Shown: positions 43,018 through 53,174, counted from the first letter of the stretch. The stretch is 56,855 bases of DNA from an uncultured beta proteobacterium (GCA_903951445.1 CAJBBZ010000157.1:1-56855), one strand, 5' to 3'. Made by a program: numbers and translations. Notes: generated by a model from the letters alone, not told the origin.

Positions 43018-45327
43018 TTAGGTCGGCACCACTTTGCGCAGCGGGCGGCCCCAAGCGGTAGCGGTAACGGTGGCTTCGAAAAACACATTGCCGTCAATGT
43101 CGTTATTGACCTGGTTGTCCTCCTGGCTAAACACCACTTGCGGATCCAGCGCGCCAGCGGCCAGCGCGCGGGCATGGGCCTCTTTAGCGGCTAGCGCGCG
43201 TGCTTGCGCAATCGCCGCGTCCAGGCCTCGGAAATCTTGCGGGCCGTCGGGCGTGAATACCTTGAAGGTGCCGCGCACCGGCTGGGTGACGGTGATGTGC
43301 ACGCGCTGCGCCACCTGGCCCAGCACCGCGCCCACTGCATTGGCCACCTCGGCATGCGGCGGTACTACCAGGCGCACGCCCAGGCCAAGCGCCACGGCCG
43401 GGTAGTAGCTGGCCGCTGGTGCGCCTACGCCCACCAAGGGCATGTCAGGCGCAAATTGCAGGGCGAATACGGGGTGCGCCAGTTGGTCGGCGCTGCGCTG
43501 CGGTACTGCAAGGGTTTGCCAGGGGATGTCATTCAAATTGGTCGGGGTGGCGCTTTCGCTTGGATTGCCACCGCCTTCGCTTGCCTCAAGCTTGTGGGCT
43601 GGCAATTCAGAAGCACTTGCTTCCATAGTTGCGGTGGATTGCTTCGCTTCGCTCGCAATGACGGGCTTGGGGTTTGGCAAGTGCTGCCCCAGGCCCGCTG
43701 CCGGTAGCGGCGCGTTGACCGCCCCTGCCGCACCCGCACTCGAACCAGAAGCAGAAGCAGGAGCAGGAGCAGGAGCGCCGTGCCGGGCTAAGGCCATGGC
43801 CGTTAGCAGCGCAGCTACTTTGCCCGCGCTGTTTTCATTCATTTGCCCGGCGTCGTTCAGGCCGGCTTCAATCAGTTTGTTGCAAATCGTTTCGGTTACC
43901 TTGGCAACCACGTCGCGCGCGGGCGCGTGGGCATCGCCCAACGGCCATTTGCCCAGGCCGTACAAGTGGCGCATTTGCCGCGCCCAAATACGCGCCGCGC
44001 ACAGGGCGGCTTCCTGGCTCCAGTGCGTGGACATGCCCAGCACATGGGCGGCGTCGCTGGGCGTGAAGCCGGTGTAAATCGCCAGGCCTTTGCGTTCCAG
44101 GCGGGCAATCGCGCGGGCTAGGTCGCGGTCGTCCATATTGGCTGCTTCTAAATCCACTGGCCCCTTGCACAGGCGCTCCCAGGCGCGCAGTTCGGAATCG
44201 TTCAGGCGGCTCAGGTGCGCGCTGTCGGCGGACAAGGCCTGGGCAAAACGCATTTGGCTGGCGTGCGGGCTTTCGCTTTGCTGGCGTTGCAACACAGCCA
44301 AATATTTCGGGTGCTGGTGCACCAACAGGCTCAAGGGCAGCACGCGGCGCGGGCCTATCGTTAGGCCTTCGCCGCCTAGCAAGCGCACTTCGCTATCGCC
44401 ACCCAGTCCGATGGCATAGACCTTGACCGCCTCGATCATGGGCCGCCAGTTACCCACCATGGCGCCGTCAAAACTCAGGGCCGGTAGGCCGCCGCGGACC
44501 ACAGCAATGTCGGTAGTGGTGCCGCCCATATCGGCGACGATGGCATCTTGCAGGCCGCTTAAAGCGCAAGCGCCCAGCACACTAGCCGCCGGGCCGGACA
44601 AGACGGTGCTTACCGGCCGTTGCAATGCGCTCTGAACATTGATCAGCGAACCATCGCCTTTGACCAACATCAGCGGTGCATCGATGTGGCGCGCGGCCAA
44701 GGTACGTTGCACCGAGTCGATCAAGGTTTTGACGTGCGAAATCATGCGCGCATTGAGGGCAGCCGTGAGTGCTCGGCGCGGCGCGCCCAGGCTGGAGGCC
44801 AGCTCATGGCCGCAGGTCACCGGCGTGTCGCAGTGTGCTTGCACCCAGGCGCGCACTTGGTTTTCATGCGCTGGGTTGCGCACCGCAAAAGTGGCCGAAA
44901 TCGCAAACGCAGATACGCGCCCCGCGTGCTTGGCAATCGCGGCGCGGCAGGCGGCTTCGTCCAGCGCACACAAGGGCAAGCCCGCGGCATCATGCCCACC
45001 TACCAGGCTTTCTATCGCATCAATGCCTAGCAAATCCGCCAGCCCGCTGGTTTTGATTTGCTGCGCGTCATAGCCCACCAGCAGCGCGCAGACCGGCGCG
45101 CCCTTGCCTTCGACCACCGAATTGGTGGTCAGCGTGGTGGACAGTGAAACCAAGTCCACCCGCGCCAGTAAGTCTTGCGGCAGCCCGTCCAAAGACGCGG
45201 CAATGCCTTGCGCCAAATCGAAGCGGGTCGTTAGGCTTTTGGATGCAGCCACCACCTCGCGCGCCGCGTTAAGCAGCACCGCGTCGGTAAACGTGCCGCC
45301 GGTATCAATCCCTAGCGCAAAATTCAT
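43018..45327 (-). CDS. Hydantoinase A/oxoprolinase-family ATPase
   Basis: A 769-residue HyuA-like ASKHA-fold protein. It opens with MNFALGIDTGGTFTDAVLLN (phosphate-1 motif) and has VSLSTTLTTNSVVEGKGAPV, the second phosphate motif AIVADMGGTTTDIAVVRGGL, and SVLSGPAASVLGACALSGLQ. Family members hydrolyse hydantoins or 5-oxoproline with ATP, usually with a HyuB partner, absent here. Residues 514-609 are a low-complexity insert that includes a dispersed repeat (43634-43662). The start shares ATGA with the soxG stop. The link with sarcosine oxidase suggests a role in N-methylhydantoin or other methylamine metabolism; this is inference. Confidence 0.88.
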   Translation of the reverse strand: MNFALGIDTGGTFTDAVLLNAAREVVAASKSLTTRFDLAQGIAASLDGLPQDLLARVDLVSLSTTLTTNSVVEGKGAPVCALLVGYDAQQIKTSGLADLLGIDAIESLVGGHDAAGLPLCALDEAACRAAIAKHAGRVSAFAISATFAVRNPAHENQVRAWVQAHCDTPVTCGHELASSLGAPRRALTAALNARMISHVKTLIDSVQRTLAARHIDAPLMLVKGDGSLINVQSALQRPVSTVLSGPAASVLGACALSGLQDAIVADMGGTTTDIAVVRGGLPALSFDGAMVGNWRPMIEAVKVYAIGLGGDSEVRLLGGEGLTIGPRRVLPLSLLVHQHPKYLAVLQRQQSESPHASQMRFAQALSADSAHLSRLNDSELRAWERLCKGPVDLEAANMDDRDLARAIARLERKGLAIYTGFTPSDAAHVLGMSTHWSQEAALCAARIWARQMRHLYGLGKWPLGDAHAPARDVVAKVTETICNKLIEAGLNDAGQMNENSAGKVAALLTAMALARHGAPAPAPASASGSSAGAAGAVNAPLPAAGLGQHLPNPKPVIASEAKQSTATMEASASELPAHKLEASEGGGNPSESATPTNLNDIPWQTLAVPQRSADQLAHPVFALQFAPDMPLVGVGAPAASYYPAVALGLGVRLVVPPHAEVANAVGAVLGQVAQRVHITVTQPVRGTFKVFTPDGPQDFRGLDAAIAQARALAAKEAHARALAAGALDPQVVFSQEDNQVNNDIDGNVFFEATVTATAWGRPLRKVVPT
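43634..43662 (-). repeat. Dispersed 29-base repeat, copy 2
   Basis: Reverse complement of the copy at 2323-2351 with two differences in 29 positions. In the hydantoinase-like gene it is read as IASEAKQST within an otherwise low-complexity linker, showing that the element inserted in frame without breaking the gene. Confidence 0.7.
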
Positions 45328-45908
45328 GCGCCAGCGGCTGCGCAGAGCCAGCGAAACAGGTAGTCGGCAAAACTGCGGCGCACTATCACTTCGTAGTGGC
45401 TGCCGGCTTGCTTGCACACGATGGTGGCGTTAGCGCGCGAGATATGGCTTTGCGCCATCTGCCCGGTGGCAAATACGCTGGCATGAAAATCAAGCGGGCA
45501 ACCGCGCGAGAGCAATTCCGCAGCGCCCGGCCCTTGCACGCGCAAAACGGTATTGCCATGGCCCACGCTTACAACAGCAAAATGCTGTCCGGCCAAGGCC
45601 AGGCGTAGCGCGGTTTCCAGCGCATCACCTTGGCCGATAGGGCATTGCAATAACCATTCATCCGGCCCAAGCCAGAGTAGTTGGCGATCTGTGCCCAAAC
45701 TCGCGGTATTGGCTACCAAGGGCAGTGCCAAACCGGTCACCGATTGCACCGCGCTGCCAAACGCGGCATCTGCCGGGTTACCGCGCAGATTGAGCATGTC
45801 CATCAAGGGCGCTTCGCCCAGCGTGACGGCTTGGCCATCGACCATCAAAGACGTATCGCCCGCGCCTAACAAGGGCGCTAAAGGGCTTTGCAAAACAGCA
45901 TCAGACAT
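45324..45908 (-). CDS. soxG: Sarcosine oxidase gamma subunit SoxG
   Basis: Small structural subunit of heterotetrameric sarcosine oxidase. The 194-residue protein follows the SoxG pattern: MSDAVLQSPLAPLLG, VTLGEAPLMDMLNLRGNPAD, LLWLGPDEWLLQCPIGQGDA, HGNTVLRVQGPGAAELLSRG and SHYEVIVRRSFADYLFRWLC. ATG 45908 is chosen because it matches the family N-terminus; the frame upstream is a shadow of soxA. The gene overlaps soxA by eight bases and the next gene by four (ATGA), so all are coupled. Confidence 0.93.
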   Translation of the reverse strand: MSDAVLQSPLAPLLGAGDTSLMVDGQAVTLGEAPLMDMLNLRGNPADAAFGSAVQSVTGLALPLVANTASLGTDRQLLWLGPDEWLLQCPIGQGDALETALRLALAGQHFAVVSVGHGNTVLRVQGPGAAELLSRGCPLDFHASVFATGQMAQSHISRANATIVCKQAGSHYEVIVRRSFADYLFRWLCAAAGA

Positions 45909-48903
45909 GGTGGCGTTTTCCTTCTGGATCGTAAAACACGGTGCTGCCCACGGTGGCGCGTACGGTGCGGCCATCGACCAGGGGGAGTTGCACTTGCTGA
46001 CCATGGCGCTGGTGGCCATTGCGCACCAAGGCCATGGCAATCGAGCGCTTGAGCGTGGGGCTGTAGTAGCTGGACGTCACATGGCCCAGCATCGGCACTG
46101 GCGTTACCGCGCTTGCACCCACTTCGGTGATTTGCGCGCCTTCGGGCAACACGGTGGCCGGGTCTTCGGTGAGCAAGCCCACCAGTTCTTTGCGGTTGGG
46201 GCCAGCCGTGTGGCTGCGCGAGAGTGAACGGCGGCCCAAAAAGTCTTTGGTTTTGGAGACCATGCCGCCCATGCCCAGGTCGTGCGGCGTCACCGAGCCA
46301 TCGGTGTCCTGGCCCACAATGATGTAGCCTTTTTCGCCACGCAGAACGTGCATGGTTTCGGTGCCGTAGGGCGTGATGTTGAACTCCGCGCCCGCTGCCA
46401 TGAGCGCGGCCCACACCGAAGCACCATAGTGCGAAGGTACGTTCACCTCAAACGACAACTCACCCGAAAAGCTGATGCGCATAATGCGCGCCGCCACGCC
46501 CGCTACCGTGCCCTCGCGGTAGCTCATGAAGGGGAAAGCGGCCAGAGACAAGTCCACGTCTTGGCAGACTTTTTCCAGCACCGCACGTGCCTTGGGGCCG
46601 ACCAGGCCGAAGGTGCTCCAGTGGTCGGTCACGCTGGTCATGTAGACCTGCATATCGGGCCATTCGGTTTGCACCCAGCGCTCCATCCAGCCCAGCACGC
46701 GCGCTGCGCCGCCGGTGGTGGTGGTCATCACAAAATGGTTTTCCGCCAGGCGCACGGTCACGCCGTCGTCATAGACCATACCGTTTTCGTCCAACATCAG
46801 GCCGTAGCGCGCTTTGCCCACTTCCAGCTTGAGCCAGGGGTTGGTGTACATCCAGTTGAGCAGCTTGGCAGCGTCCGGGCCTTGGATGTCAATCTTGCCT
46901 AGCGTGGACGCATCCATGATGCCCACGCCTTCGCGCACCGCCGTCACTTCGCGATGTACCGCTTGGTGCATGTCTTCATTACCTTTGGGGAAGTACCAGG
47001 GCCGCTTCCACTGACCCACGTCTTCAAACAAAGCACCGGCGGCGATATGCAACTGGTGCGGGCTGGTGTGGCGCGCCGGGTCGAACAAATCGCCCCGGTC
47101 CACACCGGCCAAGGTGCCGAAGCTGATGGGCACGTAATTAGGCCGGAAAGTGGTGGTGCCGACTTGCCCGATGGGCTTGCCCAATGCGCGCGCGGCCAGC
47201 GCCATGCCATTGATATTGCCTAACTTACCCTGGTCGGTGCCAAAGCCCATAGCGGTGTAGCGCTTGATGTGCTCAATCGACTCAAAGCCTTCGCGCACGG
47301 CCAGTTCGATATCCGCAGCGCCTACGTCGTTTTGGTAATCGACAAAGGCTTTGCTGCGGCGCGATACCGGCTCGCCGGTCTCGGCAATCCAAAAAGGCGC
47401 TATCGCCTCAGCCGCTGCCTCGCTCACCTGGTAGCTGCTGGCCTGCGCTGCAAAACCTGCGCTCTGTGCGGCGTGGGCACCGGCTTGGCTAGCCGCTTGC
47501 AGGGTGTGCGCCAAACCAAATTGCGCAGCGCCTGCGCCCACGATTTGCTGGTCGGCAATGGCCGCACCGGGCGTGAAGCAGCACAAGGCATCGTTCCACA
47601 CGGCTTTGCCACCCGAGTGCGAATACAAATGGATAGCCGGGTTCCAGCCACCGGCCATACCCAGGGTGTCGCAGGCCAGCACGCGGCGCGCGCCGCTGGC
47701 CTTGTCGCCGTTCATGGCGGCTAGCTCAATGCTGCTAACGCGCACGCTGCCATGCGCTTGCACTGGCACATGGTTGCGCAGCACGGTCACGCCCGCGTTT
47801 TGCGCTTGCTCGGCCAAGCCGCCCGCCGGTAGCGCACCTGCGCGGGTATCGACCACGCTCACTTGCGCCCCGGCTTTGCGCAGCACCATGGCGTCGGCAT
47901 AGGCGCTGTCGTTGTTGGTGAGCAGCACGATGTTTTTGCCGGCCAGCACGCCATACAAGGTGGCGTAATCGGCCAGCGCCGAGGACAGCATCACACCGGG
48001 CAAATCGTTGTTGCCAAACACCATAGGCCGCTCATGCGCGCCGGTGGCCAGCACTACTTGTTTGGCGCGCACGCGCCATAGGCGCTCGCGAAAGCCTTGG
48101 CGCTGGGCCAAAGGCAGGTGGTCGCTCAGCGCTTCGCGCACGGTGAGGAAGTTGTAGTCGTGGTAACCAAACACCACGCCGCGGCGGATGATGCGCACAT
48201 CGGGCATGGCTTGCAGCTCGGCCACCGCAGCGCGCACCCAGTCGCTGGCCGATTGGCCGTCGATGTTGCCGGTGCAGCGGTGCGCCGCGCCACCGAGCTC
48301 AGCTTGCAATTCCGCCACGATCACCCGCGCGCCACTGCGCCCTGCGGCCAGCGCGGCTGCCAGACCGGCGATACCGCCGCCAGCGACAAACACATCGCAA
48401 TGGGCGTTTTGATGTACGTAGCGCGCCGTATCTTCCACTTCGGGCGCAGCACCCAGGCCACCGGCCTTGCGGATAAAGCGCTCGTAAAACATCCAGGCCT
48501 TGGCCGGCCACATAAACGTCTTGTAATAAAAACCGGCGGGAAACAAAGGCGTGCCCCAGCGGTTGGGGCTGAGCAGGCGCGAGAGCAAACTCGGCCAGCC
48601 GTTCACGCTTTCGGCATACAAACCTTCGTACAACTCCACCTCGGGCATCTTGGCGTTAGGAATGGTGTGGGCGCCACGCTCCATTTGCACTAATGCAGAC
48701 GGCTCTTCAATGCCCGAAGTAAGGAGGCCACGCGGACGGTGGTATTTCCAGGACCGTGAAAACAAACTCTCGCCCGCTGCCAGCAGCGCCGAGGCCAAGG
48801 TGTCGCCGGCATAGCCGCTAAAGCTGCGGCCATTGAAAGTAAAGCGCACCGGAGCGCTGCGGTCGATGCGGCTGCCGTGGCCGTTAATGCGTTGCCCGCT
48901 CAT
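45901..48903 (-). CDS. soxA: Sarcosine oxidase alpha subunit SoxA
   Basis: Large subunit of heterotetrameric sarcosine oxidase, binding NAD and folate and receiving the methylene group. The 1000-residue protein begins with VRFTFNGRSFSGYAGDTLAS (2Fe-2S-like domain of the family), then CDVFVAGGGIAGLAAALAAG (dinucleotide site near residue 165), a second site after VLATGAHERPMVFGNNDLPG, and a C-terminal aminomethyltransferase/GcvT-like domain (WKRPWYFPKGNEDMHQAVHR, VPSHYGASVWAALMAAG) from about residue 600. It shares ATGA with soxD. Reaction: sarcosine + O2 + THF to glycine, H2O2 and 5,10-methylene-THF. Confidence 0.96.
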   Translation of the reverse strand: MSGQRINGHGSRIDRSAPVRFTFNGRSFSGYAGDTLASALLAAGESLFSRSWKYHRPRGLLTSGIEEPSALVQMERGAHTIPNAKMPEVELYEGLYAESVNGWPSLLSRLLSPNRWGTPLFPAGFYYKTFMWPAKAWMFYERFIRKAGGLGAAPEVEDTARYVHQNAHCDVFVAGGGIAGLAAALAAGRSGARVIVAELQAELGGAAHRCTGNIDGQSASDWVRAAVAELQAMPDVRIIRRGVVFGYHDYNFLTVREALSDHLPLAQRQGFRERLWRVRAKQVVLATGAHERPMVFGNNDLPGVMLSSALADYATLYGVLAGKNIVLLTNNDSAYADAMVLRKAGAQVSVVDTRAGALPAGGLAEQAQNAGVTVLRNHVPVQAHGSVRVSSIELAAMNGDKASGARRVLACDTLGMAGGWNPAIHLYSHSGGKAVWNDALCCFTPGAAIADQQIVGAGAAQFGLAHTLQAASQAGAHAAQSAGFAAQASSYQVSEAAAEAIAPFWIAETGEPVSRRSKAFVDYQNDVGAADIELAVREGFESIEHIKRYTAMGFGTDQGKLGNINGMALAARALGKPIGQVGTTTFRPNYVPISFGTLAGVDRGDLFDPARHTSPHQLHIAAGALFEDVGQWKRPWYFPKGNEDMHQAVHREVTAVREGVGIMDASTLGKIDIQGPDAAKLLNWMYTNPWLKLEVGKARYGLMLDENGMVYDDGVTVRLAENHFVMTTTTGGAARVLGWMERWVQTEWPDMQVYMTSVTDHWSTFGLVGPKARAVLEKVCQDVDLSLAAFPFMSYREGTVAGVAARIMRISFSGELSFEVNVPSHYGASVWAALMAAGAEFNITPYGTETMHVLRGEKGYIIVGQDTDGSVTPHDLGMGGMVSKTKDFLGRRSLSRSHTAGPNRKELVGLLTEDPATVLPEGAQITEVGASAVTPVPMLGHVTSSYYSPTLKRSIAMALVRNGHQRHGQQVQLPLVDGRTVRATVGSTVFYDPEGKRHHV

Positions 48904-49196
48904 GCTGCTGCTCCTGCGTTGGGCGCGGCGTCGGGGTTCTCGCCGGGTTTGTAAAACTTGCTGAACTGGTAGCTCACGGTGTGGCGTTCGGCATTGAACC
49001 AGCGGCGGCAACCCGCGGAGTGCAACCATTGTTCGCGGTGCAGCCCTTTGGGGTTTTTGCGCATGAACAAGTAGTCGCCCCATTGTTCATCCGTGAGGGC
49101 ATCGGTATCGAGGGGCCGCGCAATATGCGCTTCGCCGCCGCAGCTAAATTCACTTTCGGCGCGGGGGCCGCACCAGGGGCAGGTAATTTTTAGCAT
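48900..49196 (-). CDS. soxD: Sarcosine oxidase delta subunit SoxD
   Basis: A 98-residue zinc-binding subunit. The family pattern is complete: MLKITCPWCGPRAESEFSCG (two Cys pairs that bind Zn with later residues), DEQWGDYLFMRKNPKGLHRE, QWLHSAGCRRWFNAERHTVS. Its stop overlaps the soxA start (ATGA). In most bacteria soxD directly follows soxB; here about 690 bases of repeat-rich sequence separate the two. Confidence 0.95.
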   Translation of the reverse strand: MLKITCPWCGPRAESEFSCGGEAHIARPLDTDALTDEQWGDYLFMRKNPKGLHREQWLHSAGCRRWFNAERHTVSYQFSKFYKPGENPDAAPNAGAAA

Positions 49197-49229
49197 TTCA
49201 GTTTTTAGTCAATTGGTTTTTTTAAGTCA

Positions 49230-49279
49230 GGTTTCGGCCTGTTGGCCGACTTACTTTTCTTTGCTTCGCCAAAGAAAAG
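49230..49279 (+). repeat. Hairpin repeat unit, copy 1
   Basis: Starts GGTTTCGGCCTGTTGGCCGA. It contains a small stem CGGCC-TGTT-GGCCG (49235-49248) and a larger stem CTTTTCTTTG-CTTCGC-CAAAGAAAAG (49254-49279). Copy 2 begins at 49312 with the same first 20 bases. Confidence 0.85.
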
Positions 49280-49311
49280 ATAAGCAAAAGAAAGGCAAGG
49301 CTTGGAATACC

Positions 49312-49365
49312 GGTTTCGGCCTGTTGGCCGAGTTACTTTCTTTTGCTTCGCCAAAAGAAAGTAAC
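49312..49365 (+). repeat. Hairpin repeat unit, copy 2
   Basis: Begins with the same GGTTTCGGCCTGTTGGCCGA as copy 1. Its main stem is a perfect 14-base inverted repeat, GTTACTTTCTTTTG and CAAAAGAAAGTAAC, around the same CTTCGC loop (49332-49365). Loop and flank are kept while the arm sequence differs from copy 1 with compensation, as expected for a folded RNA or DNA element. Confidence 0.85.
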
Positions 49366-49887
49366 CAAAGAAAAGGCGAGCCAAAGGCCGTGCCCCTTCG
49401 GGGTGCCTTGCGCTACTCGCGCCGCCCGGGGTCGTGCGCAAACTCGCTACGCTCAAACAAGCGCCCGCCCTGATCCGGTCGCCGCTGCGTTGCTCAGCAC
49501 GGCCAATGGCCTGGGGGGTCCGCGTGTGCTCGTTCGCTGCGCTCACCTTGCACACGCTTGTTAGCGCGCTGCGCGCGCGGGCGCAGCCGCGCCCGCTGGC
49601 GCTCGCGCGTGCTGTCCCGCTCTCGCATCCGCGCCAAGCCCCCATCCATTGACTACGACTGCGAAGTTCACCAATCTGCGCAAACAAACCCGCACCGCAA
49701 CGCCCCGCACCAATACCCGCATCCGGCCCAAAGAAACCAAATTGGCTGTTCAAGCTCCCCTTCACCCCCCGAGGGGGTGAAGGGGCGGGGGGGAAGCGGG
49801 GGACAAGACAGCAGGGGACAAAAAAGCTTTTCTTTTCCCCATTCTTCACATCAGAAACACGATAAAAACCCATTTTTAAATTCCGCG

Positions 49888-51138
49888 TTAATGCGCCACA
49901 CCCGCCGCACCATGCTCATCAATCAAGTGCCCGGTGTTAAACCGATTCAACTCAAACGCCGCATTGAGCGCATGCGGCCGATCCTGCGCCATGGTGTGGG
50001 CCATCACCCAGCCCGAGCCGGGCGTGGCTTTGAAGCCGCCAGTACCCCAGCCGCAGTTGAAGTACAGGCCTTTGATATGCGTCTTGGAAATGATGGGGCA
50101 GGCGTCGGGCGCCACATCCACAATGCCGCCCCACTGCCGGTTCATGCGCACGCGCCTGAAGATGGGAAAGAGTTCGCAAATCGCTTGCAGCGTGTGCTCG
50201 ATGATGGGGAAACTGCCGCGCTGGCCGTAGCCCACATACGAGTCGATGCCTGCGCCGATGACCAGATCGCCTTTGTCGGACTGGCTGGCGTAGGCGTGGA
50301 TGGCATTAGACATCACCACCGTATGCAATATCGGTTTCATGGGTTCGGAGACCAATGCCTGTAGCGGGTGGCTTTCCAGGGGTAGGCGGATGCCAGCCAT
50401 GCTGGCGATGACGCTGCTGTGGCCAGCAGCCACGACGCCGATTTTTTTGCTCTTGATCACGCCGCGTGTGGTCTCAATGCCCACCACCTGGTCGCCTTCA
50501 CGCTGCACGCCGATCACTTCGCAGTTTTGGATGATGTCCACGCCCAGGCGATCGGCAGCGCGGGCAAAGCCCCAGGCGATGGCATCGTGGCGGGCCACGC
50601 CGCCGCGCGGCTGAAAGGATGCGCCCATGACCGGGTAGCGCAGGCTGGCGCTGGTGTTCATGATGGGCACCATGGCCTTGATTTGCTCTGGCGTCAGCAC
50701 CACGCCATCCACACCGTTCAAGCGGTTGGCGTTGACGCGGCGCTCGATATCACGCATGTCTTGCAGCGAGTGGCCCACGTTCATCACGCCGCGCTGGCTG
50801 AACATGGTGTTGTAGTTCAGGTCTTGTGACAAGCCTTCCCATAGTTGCAAGGCTTTTTCATACAAGTGCGTGGCGTCGTCCCACAAATAGTTGGAACGCA
50901 CGATGGTGGTGTTGCGCGCGGTGTTGCCGCCGCCTAGCCAGCCGCGCTCCACCACCGCAATATTGCGCATGCCGTGTTCTTTGGCCAGGTAGTAGGCCGT
51001 GGCTAAGCCGTGGCCGCCGCCGCCGACGATGATGGCGTCATAGCTGGATTTGGGCTCGGGGCTACGCCATTGTTTTTGCCAGTTCTCGTGGTAAGACATG
51101 GCATTGCGCGCCAGCGCAAAAATAGAAAAGTGGCTCAC
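49888..51138 (-). CDS. soxB: Sarcosine oxidase beta subunit SoxB
   Basis: Catalytic FAD subunit where sarcosine is oxidised. The 416-residue protein starts with GTG as [20 protein letters not shown], which agrees with the conserved SoxB N-terminus from residue 1, then [20 protein letters not shown] (FAD site near 33), [20 protein letters not shown] (flavin-linked segment) and [40 protein letters not shown] at the end. It starts ten bases after the small secreted-protein gene and is followed by the repeat block. Confidence 0.96.
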   Translation of the reverse strand: MSHFSIFALARNAMSYHENWQKQWRSPEPKSSYDAIIVGGGGHGLATAYYLAKEHGMRNIAVVERGWLGGGNTARNTTIVRSNYLWDDATHLYEKALQLWEGLSQDLNYNTMFSQRGVMNVGHSLQDMRDIERRVNANRLNGVDGVVLTPEQIKAMVPIMNTSASLRYPVMGASFQPRGGVARHDAIAWGFARAADRLGVDIIQNCEVIGVQREGDQVVGIETTRGVIKSKKIGVVAAGHSSVIASMAGIRLPLESHPLQALVSEPMKPILHTVVMSNAIHAYASQSDKGDLVIGAGIDSYVGYGQRGSFPIIEHTLQAICELFPIFRRVRMNRQWGGIVDVAPDACPIISKTHIKGLYFNCGWGTGGFKATPGSGWVMAHTMAQDRPHALNAAFELNRFNTGHLIDEHGAAGVAH

Positions 51139-51148
51139 GTGGGTACTT

Positions 51149-51556
51149 TCATTGCGGCGTTAGGGAAGGATTCAAAGGGCCGGAGGCCGGGGCTTGCGGT
51201 ACAGCGTTGGCACTAGGGTCTGCGCAGGCCATGGTGCATTGCAGGTAGTTGCTGTCGCACTGCTGTTTTTGCTCCATGGCCAGATTTTTTTCATGGCGGT
51301 ATTTGTCCTGGCGCTGCTGCAGCCAGGCGCCCGAGTCGGTGTTGTTTTCATCGCGGTTGCGCCATAGCGTGATGTTTTTATCCAAAAACATGCGCGCGCT
51401 TTCCAGCCACATGGGCCTTGCAATATCTTTGACGCATTGGGTTTTTTCGGTATTGCACAGATGCCGGCACATGCCGATTTGCTGCGCCATGGCAGCGCTG
51501 CCCGCGCACAGTAGCCACAGCACTACCAGCCGTACAACCCGTTTTTGAAGCAACAC
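51149..51556 (-). CDS. Small secreted Cys-containing protein, unknown function
   Basis: A 135-residue protein with a signal peptide ([18 protein letters not shown] before QQIGM) and a mature part with regularly spaced Cys: [13 protein letters not shown] and [14 protein letters not shown], a CxxxC...C / C...CxxxC pair that suggests two helices tied by disulfides. The tail is Pro-rich ([15 protein letters not shown]). No family recognised. It lies between sdaA and soxB with gaps of about ten bases, so it is part of the same transcript. Confidence 0.75.
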   Translation of the reverse strand: MLLQKRVVRLVVLWLLCAGSAAMAQQIGMCRHLCNTEKTQCVKDIARPMWLESARMFLDKNITLWRNRDENNTDSGAWLQQRQDKYRHEKNLAMEQKQQCDSNYLQCTMACADPSANAVPQAPASGPLNPSLTPQ

Positions 51557-51565
51557 AAAGCCCTT

Positions 51566-52969
51566 TTAGCATTCGATGACATTGACAGCCAGCCCACCCC
51601 GGCTCGTCTCTTTGTATTTTGTCATCATGTCGCGTCCGGTATCGCGCATGGTTTTAATCACCTGGTCGAGCGACACAAAGTGCGTGCCGTTGCCGCGCAT
51701 CGCCATGCGCGCGGCGTTCAAGGCTTTGACCGAACCCATGGCATTGCGCTCGATGCACGGAATCTGCACCCGCCCGCCCACCGGGTCGCAGGTCAGGCCC
51801 AAGTTGTGTTCCATGCCGATCTCAGCAGCGTTTTCTACCTGGGCCGGTGTGCCGCCCATCACCGCGGCCAGTCCGGCTGCCGCCATGGAGCAGGCCACGC
51901 CGACCTCGCCCTGGCAGCCCACTTCGGCCCCGCTGATGGAAGCGTTTTCTTTGTACAAGATGCCAATCGCCCCGGCGGTGAGCAAAAAGTCGCGAATGCC
52001 TTGCTGGTTGGCGCCCGAAATAAAGCGCTCGTAATAGTGCATCACCGCTGGGACAATGCCCGCCGCACCATTGGTGGGCGCCGTCACCACGCGGCCTCCG
52101 GCGGCGTTTTCCTCGTTCACTGCCATGGCATAGACGTTGACAAAGTCCAATATGGTTAATTGGTCGCGCAGCGCCTCTTCGGGGCGGCTGCTCAGGCTGC
52201 GGTGCAATTCGGCAGCGCGGCGCTTGACCATCAAATTGCCGGGCAGGTGGCCATCGGTGCGTATGCCGCGCGCCACACAGGCCTTCATAGCATCCCAAAT
52301 CGCATCCAAACCGGCGTCTAGTTCGGCATCGGTGCGCCAGGCGTGTTCGTTGGCGCGCATCACCTGCGCAATCGACATGCCGGTGCTTGCGGTGATCGCC
52401 AGCAATGCGTCGCCGCTCAGGAATGGATGGGCCAGCACCGTGCGGTCGGCCACGATGCGCGGCGCTTGTTGGGTGGCGGCGTGTTCGGCATCGGCATCTT
52501 CTTGGGACACCACAAAGCCACCGCCCACCGAGAAATAACGGCGCTCTTGCAACAGACCGCCTTGTGCATCCATCGCCATGAACTTCACGCCATTGGGGTG
52601 GAAGGACAGGGTTTCGCGGCGCAAAAACAGCACATCGGTTTTTTCGGCGAAAGCGATGGGATGGCTGCCTTGCAAATGAACGATTTTTTCTTTGCGGATT
52701 TTTTTGAGCCGCGCATCAATCGTGTCCGGGTCTATGCTGTCGGGCATCAGGCCTTCCAGGCCCAGCATCACGGCGGTATCGGTGCCGTGGCCTTTGCCGG
52801 TAGCGCCCAGCGAGCCGTAGAGCCGCACTTCCACCCGTGCTGTAGCCGCCAGCATGCCGTCCTGCGCCAGCGCCTTGGCGAACATGGCGGCGGCCTTCAT
52901 CGGGCCTACGGTGTGCGAGGACGATGGGCCGATTCCGATTTTGAACAGGTCAAAAACGCTTAAAGACAT
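51566..52969 (-). CDS. sdaA: L-serine ammonia-lyase, iron-sulfur type
   Basis: Converts serine to pyruvate and ammonia using a 4Fe-4S cluster. The 467-residue single-chain protein begins [20 protein letters not shown] and [10 protein letters not shown] (substrate SSSHT motif), and near the C-terminus holds [20 protein letters not shown] and [12 protein letters not shown], with Cys ligands, besides [20 protein letters not shown]. As the first gene of the unit that includes soxBDAG, it would take serine made from the glycine and methylene-THF released by sarcosine oxidase into central metabolism. Confidence 0.96.
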   Translation of the reverse strand: MSLSVFDLFKIGIGPSSSHTVGPMKAAAMFAKALAQDGMLAATARVEVRLYGSLGATGKGHGTDTAVMLGLEGLMPDSIDPDTIDARLKKIRKEKIVHLQGSHPIAFAEKTDVLFLRRETLSFHPNGVKFMAMDAQGGLLQERRYFSVGGGFVVSQEDADAEHAATQQAPRIVADRTVLAHPFLSGDALLAITASTGMSIAQVMRANEHAWRTDAELDAGLDAIWDAMKACVARGIRTDGHLPGNLMVKRRAAELHRSLSSRPEEALRDQLTILDFVNVYAMAVNEENAAGGRVVTAPTNGAAGIVPAVMHYYERFISGANQQGIRDFLLTAGAIGILYKENASISGAEVGCQGEVGVACSMAAAGLAAVMGGTPAQVENAAEIGMEHNLGLTCDPVGGRVQIPCIERNAMGSVKALNAARMAMRGNGTHFVSLDQVIKTMRDTGRDMMTKYKETSRGGLAVNVIEC

Positions 52970-53174
52970 GGAGGTAACCCTATAAAGTCGGTAACAAGGA
53001 TTGTGAAGCGGGCCAGACGGTGCGTATTGTTCGCCATACGACGCGCCACGATGCCTGCACGACAGTGCCTCTGGCGTTTAGATGCAAGTAGGTGTCGCAG
53101 TATGACTTGGGCTAGGCTTGGGCTCTGGGGATACTCATTCTTGCCCCGAGCTTTGTACCGATTGGAGATTTGCC

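Larger units (their letters stand above)
49197..49887. other. Repeat-rich 0.7-kb spacer inside the sox operon
   Basis: No credible gene is present. The minus-strand frame of 222 codons is compositionally odd and covers repeats, so it is rejected. The first third has two copies of a hairpin unit (49230-49279, 49312-49365); the remainder is GC-rich with small palindromes such as CCCCTTCGGGG near 49393 and a C/G-rich hairpin at 49766-49783 (CACCCCC / GGGGGTG). Similar blocks are dispersed in Burkholderiales genomes from general knowledge, but identity was not tested. Confidence 0.7.

Noticed and set aside
49205-49873. A 222-codon minus-strand ORF between soxB and soxD
   Set aside because: It runs through both hairpin repeats and GC-rich palindromes, has no domain and an improbable composition; it is a by-product of the repeat block.
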